NCBI GenBank assembly: GCA_963971425.1
Contig: OZ020515.1
Coordinates: forward strand, 35,227,856 to 35,291,855
Source: Bryoerythrophyllum caledonicum
Lineage: Eukaryota > Streptophyta > Bryopsida > Pottiales > Pottiaceae
Length of the DNA: 64,000 nucleotides
Reading direction: 5' to 3'
This document shows positions 44,201 through 52,631 of this stretch, in pieces; the stretch's first letter is position 1; each line of letters opens with the position of its first letter. The position numbers were made by a program, and so were the translations under genes. The notes beneath the pieces are model-generated. The model was not told the origin of the DNA. It saw only the letters and a list, made by a program, of their open reading frames with translations, and did not search any database.

Positions 44201-44924
44201 TGGATTGTTCAGCAGGTGCTGGAGCATACACTGATAGAATCAATGGTATGGTGGGCGGAGGAGGTCCTGCTGCTACGCTCCTATAGTAAGAATCCACTCC
44301 AGCTTGTGAAAGTAGAGTAGGGTCTAGACAATAGATGATATTTGTTTGTGTTGGCAGTGATCCAAAGGGCGCTCCCTTAGGTCTGATGTAGGGCTCCAAG
44401 AAAAATCCAGAATCATTTCCACATTTTTTCCGTTTCTTGCTCCTCTTGTAGAAAAGTCTTGTGTAGTTTGATGTAGTTGATGAAAGGGCTCTTGCAAATG
44501 CCCTTGCAATACCATGTTCCACTGAATCTACTGAGAATGGATGGACTAAGCCTCCCCACTTTGTTGTACTTGGCAGGGTTACAAGCACACTAGGAGAGTC
44601 TGCCTGCCAAGACTCCAAAAATGGAATCAACTCCCCTGCCTTGTCCAAAATCCACAAGGTATTTTCTGGTAGGAAGTAGACAGTCCTTGTGAGTGAGCAC
44701 CGCTCACTGGTCACATCTTCACTTGGTGCTCCTCGTCCTCCTGCACCTCCTCGTCCTGCTGCACCTCCCCGTCCTGCTGCCCCTCCTCGTCTTGTCGCCC
44801 CTCCTCGTCCTGCCGCCCCTCCTCGTCCTGCCGCCCCTCCTTGTCTTGGTGCCCCGAATTGTGGGTTGTATGAAAAGTCTTGAGCCCTATTTACTATAGG
44901 CATGGGAAAGACAGTATTTCTCAT
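41254..44924 (-). CDS. RGG-repeat/HECT-type E3 ubiquitin ligase of the transposon, six exons
   Basis: Exons (minus strand): 44924-44200, 43841-43743, 43625-42788, 42699-42505, 42271-42170, 42084-41254. All introns are GT..AG, phases agree, and the joined frame is 2,790 bp (929 residues plus stop). Near residues 25-65 is a run of G-R-G-G-A repeats, as in RNA-binding RGG proteins. The C-terminal half looks like a HECT domain: 'TIDVDGLRNAWLTSCW' (N-lobe, cf. DxGGxxREWF), and the C-lobe end 'VQASTCFTTLLLPPYKSLQS', whose Cys (about residue 898, 32 from the end) sits where the ubiquitin-accepting Cys of HECT ligases lies. The function in transposition is unknown. An upstream exon is possible because a frame reading 'AAGGGQQLNRMDEDEFQQAH' abuts the ATG. 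The match to HECT is by motif only. Confidence 0.75.
42345..42465. repeat. 21-bp repeats in HECT-gene intron 4
   Basis: About five units such as GATTCCTTGGACCTCAGGGAT and ATTCCCTGGACCCTAAGAAAT, fully inside the intron between 42271 and 42505. Confidence 0.85.
43975..44105. repeat. 21-bp repeats in HECT-gene intron 1
   Basis: About six degenerate units, e.g. GATTCCTAGTACCTTGGAAA and GATTCCAAGGACCCTGGGAA, inside the intron between 43841 and 44200. Confidence 0.85.
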
Positions 44925-45774
44925 GCTTGGTTGGATGCGTTCTTGTTGTGTGCCTGTTGAAACTCATCTTCGTCCATTCTGTTCAGTTGCTGTCCACCAC
45001 CAGCAGCGACCAGCAGTGACGCAATCCTCACCGTCAACTGCACACCAGGAGAAAAGAGAAAAAGATTCAGGGAACATGCCAGTTTCCAAGAATTTTGCTG
45101 TGAAGATGAGCGATAAAAATGTGCAAGTGAAAACATGTAAGTACTTAACATCCCCCCATCAATAAAAATGTTATACTGAAAACAATGTACGAATTCAGTA
45201 CCTGGAACAAGCGCTCACGTGTGTGGTCTCGTGAACAGATTTGGCAGGGTTCAGATCAAATTTGGAACCAGAGAAGTTGCTCTCCAAGGGAAACGCATAT
45301 GTATTGAATGATTCCTGTGCACGATGTACCAGTATTAGTTGTCTATGCTGCAAGAAAACGTCTCGCCCATGTCTGAAAACTTTAGCGAGAAAAATCTGCA
45401 AGAAAAATAATGCTTACCTCTTCTTGAACCCTATGTGTTCTTAATCGTCATGGTGTCATGGTGAAGATGCCGCACAAGAAACACAATATGAAACAAGAAG
45501 TAACAGAAGATGAAATTCACAACCGAGACATTTCAAGAGAGTAGTTCAAGCAAAGTTGGACGAGCAATTTGAGATTAAACAGACAAAGGCGAAAAGGTGG
45601 TATGCCCATGTTGTCATTTCGTGTGATAGTGCCATCACTTTCCATTGTACGTGAAAAGATTTACATTTTTCAGAACATCACTTTTGATTATGTGTTTGAA
45701 AAACGTGGCCAAGTCACATGGATGTAATTCCAGAATTGATATTTCATGAAAGGTGCTCAAGAAAGATTTGTTGG
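44925..45774. other. 5' region of the HECT gene, possible extra exons
   Basis: Minus-strand frames at 45151-44921 and 45401-45195 are short and could hold leader exons; one ends at the HECT-gene ATG. No TATA box stands out. Confidence 0.35.
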
Positions 45775-46030
45775 ACTCAATGATAGATTCCTTGCACTAA
45801 GGGATAGATTCCTTGCACTAAGGGATAGATTCCTTGCACTAAGGGATAGATTCCTTGCACTAAGGGATAAATTCCTTGCACTGAGGGAAGATTCTTTGGA
45901 CAAAGGGGAAGATTCTTTGGACCTCGAGATAGATTCTTTGGACCTCGGGATAGATTCTTTGGACCCCGGGATAGATTCTTTGGACCCCGGGATAGATTCC
46001 TTGGAGCTCGGGATAGATTCCTTGGACGTA
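45775..46030. repeat. 21-bp repeat array, intergenic, about 12 units
   Basis: Units shift from ATTCCTTGCACTAAGGGATAG (four near-identical copies) through ATTCTTTGGACCTCGGGATAG to ATTCCTTGGAGCTCGGGATAG. It can be translated as heptads in several frames, but the periodicity is best explained as DNA repeat. Confidence 0.95.
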
Positions 46031-48890
46031 GCAAAAGAAAGTGATGTTAAAATTGGGTAATATCAATTCAAAATGAAATATGAAGGATATATGAAAATCT
46101 TATACTTTGTATCTTATTCACTGAATATAGTGTGGATTCATGATTCATTTGGTTTTGTATTTAGGGTCATAAAACAAATGATTGCTAAAAATTAGAATCT
46201 AAAGAAATAAATATCATAAAATTAAATTAAAATTAAAAGTATAAAGAACATAGAATTAATTTAAACAAATCCAAATATAAATATAATAGTCTATATTTAA
46301 GGAAAAAGTTACAATTTATAATAAGCTAGGTTTGGATTTTTTAATTTTTTTAACAAACAAGTTCTATATTTATTTAAATTTTTGTACCAAATGAAGTCTA
46401 TCAATATTTTTAAATAACAAAATAGAAGCTCTTTAAGAAATGGGATTTAATTCAAATATTAGCAATAAATCTCTTGAGCCCTAAACCTTAAAATCTCCTA
46501 TTATATATGTGTTTCTATTATTGAATTTTCATGCATGTATTCCAATAAAAGGTGGCCTAAAGTATCCAAGGACATTTTTGGATGTTTCACCTTAAATTGT
46601 ATTATGAAAAAAATTCACATCTTCTTTTTATGAAGGCTAACTTATTTTTAAAAAATCCTACTACATGATGTTTTTATATAGCCTAATTAATATATCATAG
46701 AATACGTAGCATTTTATGGACCTTGTAGCATCCCTACAAGTAATATAAAATTTTGCCCTTTTAATTAAATGGACCTTATTTTTTAACTCACATAGTTTTT
46801 CAAAAAAATCACCAATGACCTCCTCAAGATCCATTTGTCATGTGTAATTTTTTGCATGTAGCTGCCTTCTTGAAGGTGATATTAAATTTAACTTTAGTGT
46901 AAAATTAGTGTCATGTGAGACTTAAAAATCTGTATGATTTACATTTGTTCATATCAAATGCTCATATGCAAAGAGCATGCAATATGACAATCATGGTATA
47001 GCATCTCATACACCGTTCATTAGAAATTAGTATTAGTCAACAAAAAATCTTTGCAATAATTGCAAGACAACTTTTTAGCACAACTTGTGATTGCTCTTGA
47101 TTTTCTCAATCTTTTCACATTTAAACACACAAAATTTCAAGGCGTCAAGTTCTTAATGTTTAACATCTTGTCCATCTTTACCTTTCAAATTTTTTGGAGG
47201 ATTAAAATTGATCTTTATTAAAGCCAAAGATGTTACCACCTTCACTAGCATTATAACCGTGGACCCAAACATTAGCCATGGTTGTTGTATGCTAAAAAGT
47301 AATATGGTGCTCTATAAAAAATTACTTCAAACACTATAATCTTTCAATTTCTCTGTTAAAAACTTTAAATTTCATTTGAATTGATTGCCTATTAGTCTTT
47401 TTAAGGTCTTATAGTTAAAAAAAATAGAATTTACTTTTAATCCTTAAAGGAGCAATTGTCTAGCGGTGGATTTTCCGAACATTTGAGCAGGTTCTTATGA
47501 TGTCAATTTTCAACAAATGGTTTTGAGATTTTTACTAAAGAAGGGGAAATGTAAGAGCTTTGTAGGAGTGTAATGTTTTATAAATCGGACATTTGATGAA
47601 AAAGCTTTGCTAGTGGAAGTGGTTTTTTTTGCAAGAATGGGCAATTTGGACAGTTTACTAAGATCCTCCAATAGCTTTGAAACTTTGTGTACAACTAAAA
47701 CAACCTCCTTTGAGGTTTCACCAAAATAATACTTCCTTTAGTGCAAAAATTTCACTCCAAGAAGAGTCAAAGTTCTTGGGCACCCAAAAAAAAAAACTTT
47801 CATTTTTCCACATTAATAAACACAATTTAAAAGTTAGAAGTTAGGTGGCTATAACAAAGGGTTTGGTCACAAGTTTGATTAGGCATTAGTGATGAATAAT
47901 GTTCTCCATATAATAAGATTATAGTAACCTTAAGGTACTATCAACTTCTATAATGCCTTTCATGATCTTTAAATAGTAAAACTTATTTTTATTTGCTACT
48001 CACAATCAAACTCCCCGGTACAATTACCTAACCACAAACCTTTATAATTCTCTATTGTTTAGGGCTCAACATAGACAAAAGAAGCCAAAACTCCTATATT
48101 TCAAAGCATCCTCACAATTGCACTCCAAACAAGAATGAAGCATCAAAATTTTAATAAAAAAAATCCGTGGCCCTTTTACAAAAATAGTCATTACATAAGT
48201 GGTAGGAAGGCACGTTTAGATTATATAATGGAGATGATTATGTCAAAGATTACTTTGACTTTCACTATTCATGCAACAGCTTTTGATTGGTTGTCATCTA
48301 ATTTAGACTGATATTTGTATGAATAACGAGGCAGTTAAATTGAAATCTGAAAGGACCTCTCAAACGAAATGCAAATCTCAGTGATGGATTGCAGCTGTGG
48401 AGATGCTCATGAGCACATTGACCATCTCTTACAGAACAGTCATGGCCTCTCCCATCAACAGATATGGAGCCCTTCCACATAGCCCCATTCAAACAGGAAG
48501 GTGATCGATCGATCGATCGCCAGCATCAGCTTCTACACTTGGAACCAGCAATTGTAATGAGGACTTAGAGGCCAACAACACAGCAGCAGGAATCCTTGAC
48601 CGACACTGATGATTGAGTGCACATGTTGGAGTTAGTTATAATTAAGGCTCCACGACGGAGAGCTGTTGCAAGACAACGTCAAGTCAATCATTCGACGTCT
48701 TCTCAGAATGTTGCACCGGGCTTTACTGCGATTTTCAAAAGATGTCCTATTTTTGGTTGCCGTGCGGGGAACACTGATTAATTCATCAAGTGGTCAAATT
48801 GCTTTAACTCATAACATCAATTTTGTACAAGGTGCAACAAAATCAAGCAAAATGAGAGGTAACTGTAAGAGATTGCCATCCACAAAGAAA
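46031..48890. other. AT-rich spacer between the two transposon genes, no gene seen
   Basis: About 2.9 kb without a convincing frame. A (GATC)4 run lies at 48503-48519. Phrases near 47440 and 47770 faintly resemble the ends of the TTAA elements at 57-62 kb, but too weakly to call. Confidence 0.4.
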
Positions 48891-48897
48891 TATTTAC

Positions 48898-49095
48898 CTG
48901 CGCCAGGGCGTCTTTATTTGCTTGCTCTTCCAACAACTCATGCCTGGCGTAAATGTTGTTTAGAGCTGCGAAGACCACAGTTTTCGCCTTCGAAAAGGTC
49001 TTTGAAAAGGCCATATACACACACGCATGGAGTGACTGAGATAAGGCGGCAACTAGAGGAAGAACTTCTCCACAATGGCTTGAGGCACAAACCAA
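48898..49095 (-). CDS. Possible exon of a transposon gene
   Basis: A minus-strand block encodes EVLPLVAALSQSLHACVYMA and 'FSKAKTVVFAALNNIYARHE', ending 'KDALAQ' at a strong donor (GCGCAG|GTAAAT). It could be a further exon downstream of the integrase or belong to a separate transcript. No domain is recognised. Confidence 0.35.
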
Positions 49096-49129
49096 CCCCT
49101 AGAATATTGTGCTATCCTTTGAACTTCTT

Positions 49130-49220
49130 AAGACCCGGGAAAGATTCCCAGGAGGCCAGGTAAGATTCCTAGGAGGCCGGAAAAGATTCCCAGGATCCTG
49201 GGAAAGATTTCCAAGGTGGA
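49130..49220. repeat. 21-bp repeats after the integrase stop
   Basis: About four units, e.g. GATTCCCAGGAGGCCAGGTAA and GATTCCCAGGATCCTGGGAAA, directly beside the end of the integrase frame. Confidence 0.85.
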
Positions 49221-49221
49221 G

Positions 49222-51097
49222 CTAGATGTCACTTGATTCATGCCTAGAGGCTAAATCTACTAGGAGAGCATAGGCTTCTCTGCTCTCACTGGAGTGGTCG
49301 ACAATATCTACCTGGTTCACATGCAAGTGACTCTCATGAGCTAAAAGACAGTAATACGACAAGAAAAAATGCAAATGAAAACATTGCAAATTGTCTTTCC
49401 CTAACCTCCCTCTGGCATATGCCAAATCTCGTAAGCTAGATAGCCCACTTGGCAATTCTGGGACTTGGTATATTGTTGGCTCCGGAGCTCGACGACGAGA
49501 CCTCCAAGTCTGTGGACCAGGGGGTCCTAAGTCTTGAGTGCCAATGTGCTCAAGGTCATCAGCGATATGCATGTCTGGGACATGGGACTCCAATCTGAAA
49601 AGAGATAGCCAATATAAAATCAATAATATCTTACTTCTGTTGTTATAGATTGAACTGTTTGAGAAAGCAAAAACTCATTTAAGTGAACGAAACTCACCTA
49701 TGCAATCTCTCAAATTCACGGAAATAACGTGCTGGTACATGGGAAGGGCGATATCTGCCATTTTCATTGATCTGGCGAACTAGATGGGAGTTCCATACGC
49801 CAATATACTCATCAACCACTTCTTGCAGTATTGGAAGAAAGACAGCTACGAATGACGCCCTCTGGTAAGGCTCATCTGGAATGAAGAGACCTGCAGTAAC
49901 CATTTCTTTAATAGCATTCTTGTAGTACCAGATTACTTTCTCCCATAGATGTCGCCACCAATGTTCAATTCTCTGCACACACAGTGCGCAATAGAGATCA
50001 AGTTATTACACAAAATATTACAGACATGAGATGCTTAAAAAAAAACATAATACTTACCTGATTGTGCACTGAAGAAGCAACTAGAAATGGGTTCCTTGTT
50101 TCCACCCGTGCCCTTTCCATGTATTCACGAATGAGTACATGTTCTGCAGCAAAATCTGACCGTACTCGTAGAGGGGTACCAAACCGCTCTACAGCTGCTC
50201 TGAAAGGCTCAAAAATGGTTTCTTGAGTCTTATCTGCACCAACTCTTGCGTAGAGTACGTAGTGTGATGCACCATCAATACATCCGTGAATGCGCAAGCC
50301 GTACATGGCAAGTTTGTCGTATGCTGCACAACTTTTAAAAAAAATTTAAAATAACAAAAGGCATAACATGAAAGACAATTGGCTGATCATCACATAGTGT
50401 GCATTTTGGATTTAAACATAAACTTGATAATGTAAATTGAACTCAAAATCAATATGCCACAATGCCATAGGCATTGTGACATTGTATTGTCGCCGAGTTA
50501 ATGGCAGCCCCAAACGCCTCCTTTCATAATGAGCTCCTGTAGAATTCACCTGTAAATTTTCTATACCCTGGGTAATATTCCCTATACCCTGGATAATATT
50601 TCCTATACCCTGGGTAATATTCCCTATACCCTGGGTAATATTCCCTATACCCTGGGTAATATTCCCTATACCCTGGGTAATATTCCCTATACCCTGGGTA
50701 ATATTCCCTATACCATGGGCAAGAATTCACCTATAAATTTAACCAACAATAGTAGTAAAGAAACAAACATACCTGACAATACTTGCAATGCTCTTGCAAT
50801 GTTCCTTCTTGGAGGTCTCACATGTAATCGTCCCAAGGCAGCTTTGACATGGAGAATACCCCAATTGGCTCCATGCTCCCGAACAGGAAGGAGAGCTTGG
50901 ATTCTGCTGGGGAGCTCTTCGATTGTGAACTGATCGTACACCCTGAAATCTCTACCTATGACCTTACTCATGAGCCTCTTCAACCTCCTTGGATCTGAGA
51001 TATTCAATGCTGTAGCAATGCTTTTCAGTGGAACTCTTTCACTCAACATACTCTGAATATAGTTCACCAAATCTATTGGCAACTCCGTGCCTTCCAT
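49222..51097 (-). CDS. Retroviral-integrase-fold DDE transposase, split gene
   Basis: Exons (minus strand): 51097-50773, 50536-50424, about 50330-50058, 49972-49698, and one starting at 49594 that stays open to a stop at 49222. The start is the ATG giving MEGTELPIDLVNYIQSML. N-terminal part: a helix-turn-helix-like region ('VPLKSIATALNISDPRRLKR') and 'ANWGILHVKAALGRLHVRPP'. Core: 'MALWHID' (first Asp), 'YGLRIHGCIDGASHYVLYAR', 'TPLRVRSDFAAEHV' (second Asp) and 'SSVHNQRIEHWWRHLWEKV' (Glu; Asp-x34-Glu). The HNQRIE..WR block is typical of a eukaryotic integrase-core family. Splice phases agree at introns 1, 3 and 4, but the phase at intron 2 does not close with the sites I chose. The role would be cutting and joining of the element ends. 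Confidence 0.8.
50560..50715. repeat. 21-bp repeats in integrase intron 1, about 8 units
   Basis: Near-identical copies of ATTCCCTATACCCTGGGTAAT fill the intron between 50536 and 50773, the most homogeneous array of the family. Confidence 0.95.
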
Positions 51098-51889
51098 AGT
51101 TGCAAACAGTGTGTAGTTCCTGAGCAGGTAAGCAAAATGTAATATAAGATTTACAAATAACAGGGAACCTGAAGCAAAAGTACAAGAATTTGATTGTAAA
51201 ATAAGGACTTCGATTATGCAACGTCTGGACTGGAAAAGAAGCCAAAGTTGCACTCGTACAAGCCATAGAAACTTACCTCAATGAAGTGCATGAGCTTTCA
51301 GCATTTCCAGAGATTTTCGCCGCTTCGCCGATTTCTTGAGGATGTGTGAAACAAAACGGAAACGGAATTGCACGAGGACAACTCTCCCAATTTCCCAAGG
51401 TCGAGATCAAACCCTAACTGAAGGTTTCGAGTCATCACACCTGCAAGCGGGAAATGAACAGCTTAGGGTTTGAGACCATGGAAGCAAAGTCAAAGAGTTT
51501 TTGAGAAATGTTTTCCAGACTCTCTTGATTTGTGATGAATCTGATTGTTAAATTAGGACTTTGTTGCTGCAACGTCTGGACTGGAAACGAAGCCAATAGA
51601 AACTTACCTCAATGATGTGCATGAGCTTTCAGCATTTCCTGCAATCTTCGCCGCTTCGCCGATTTCTTGAGGACGTTTGAAACAAAACAAAAACGGAATC
51701 GCACGACGACGACTCCTCCAATTCCTCAAGCTCGAGATCAAAATCGGATGGACACGATTAATCTTGATCGGCGGTCAAGATGGATCATCGGGCAGGAAAA
51801 AAAAATTCATACAAAATACAACCAGTCTCGTATGAATACAGGTTGATACCCGGTCGAAGAAACTATCCTGCTAATATAGCCTGGGTGGA
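51098..51889. other. Integrase 5' region
   Basis: An acceptor-like CTGCTCAG|GAAC lies 20 bp before the ATG, so a leader exon is likely upstream (around 51180-51270). A segment with GCATTTCC, 'TCTTCGCCGCTTCGCCGATT' and 'TCTTGAGGA' at 51300 recurs at 51630, an imperfect direct repeat of about 150 bp. Confidence 0.5.
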
Positions 51890-52008
51890 GAATCTTTCCC
51901 GTGGTATAAAGCATCTTTCCCAGGGTATAGAGAATGTTACCGGGGGTAACGGGAATCTTCCCCAGGGTACCAAGAAATGTCAATTCCTAGCCTTTTTGGC
52001 ATTCCATA
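51890..52008. repeat. Right 119-bp terminal inverted repeat
   Basis: The reverse complement matches the left end at 118 of 119 positions. It ends CATTCCATA and is followed by CGCAGG. Confidence 0.95.
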
Positions 52009-52631
52009 CGCAGGCGCCAGTGGGTCATACCAGAAAGACGAGCCCAGGCCACGCTGGCACTGGGTCAGGGTAAAAGAGAGCTGCTGACGTGGGTCCGGCA
52101 GGACGGTTCCAGAAGAAAAGGCCAAGGCGTGGAAGAGTCTAGTGGGACTGGTCGAAAAGCGGAGCAGGACTGGCCTCGAGAGAACAAACTTGGGCCGGTC
52201 ATTGGTTGGCGGGTGGTGGTGCACAAGACAGGCGGCCCGGGGTCCGGACTTCAGGGCACCCAGAACCTTCTAACGCCAAACTTCGACAAACTAACTGGAA
52301 TTCTAGGGCAACGCTTCCCATCGCCCTCGCTACATATCTGTATCTCCGTCTCACATTTTTCTCTGCTTTCCGGTCGGTCAGTGGTGCTGCGGCAGTGAGC
52401 GTCGTCGGCTGGTACGTTGTCCGGATCTGCCCCCCGCGAGAGCGCGATGCTCCTCGTTTTCATCGTTTGAGGTTTGTATTCGGGAGTTCGCGATTGGGGG
52501 TACATAGGGTCGGCGCTCGGGGCGGCGTAGGCAATTGTGTATTCGTCGGCAGCAGCAGGGGCAGCGTGGTGATTGATCAATTCGGTGCGTCGTTCTAGGG
52601 CAGTCGGGGCAGGGCCGGGGCGTTGGGCACC
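52009..52631 (+). promoter_or_regulatory. Upstream region of the Hsp110 gene
   Basis: GC-rich DNA between the transposon end and the chaperone ATG. TTCCAGAA at 52107 has the inverted TTCnnGAA spacing of a minimal heat-shock element, but a full three-unit element is not seen. No clear TATA box was found. Confidence 0.35.

Larger units (their letters stand above)
36696..52008. mobile_element. 15.3-kb integrase/HECT DNA transposon with captured gene fragments
   Basis: A 119-bp terminal inverted repeat (36696-36814 and 51890-52008) differs at one position between the ends. The six bases outside are CGCGGG (36690-36695) and CGCAGG (52009-52014), a near-perfect duplication differing by one CpG-type transition. 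Ends read TAT...ATA. As I recall, the IS3EU superfamily has TAY..RTA ends, 6-bp duplications and a retroviral-integrase-fold transposase, which fits the DDE gene at 49222-51097. On the minus strand it encodes that integrase and a HECT-type protein; on the plus strand it holds fragments of DnaJ, DA1 and VWA/Cache-like genes with introns. 21-bp repeats occur at both ends and inside introns and spacers. The near-identity of the ends implies a young insertion. Confidence 0.9.

Noticed and set aside
44689..44899. Plus-strand Pro/Ala- or Leu-rich frames
   Set aside because: They are the complement of the RGG repeat in the HECT gene.
45746..46060. Open frame encoding LRDRFLA-type heptads
   Set aside because: It is the translation of a 21-base tandem repeat, open in several frames on both strands; periodicity is at DNA level.
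47440..47800. Another TTAA-family copy
   Set aside because: Only two short phrases resemble M1/M3; boundaries and colinearity could not be shown.
50560..50715. CRISPR-like array
   Set aside because: There are no unique spacers; units are contiguous 21-bp tandem repeats in a eukaryotic sequence with spliced genes.
50524..50730. Open frame encoding YREYYPG heptads
   Set aside because: It lies wholly in an intron of the integrase gene and is the same 21-bp DNA repeat.
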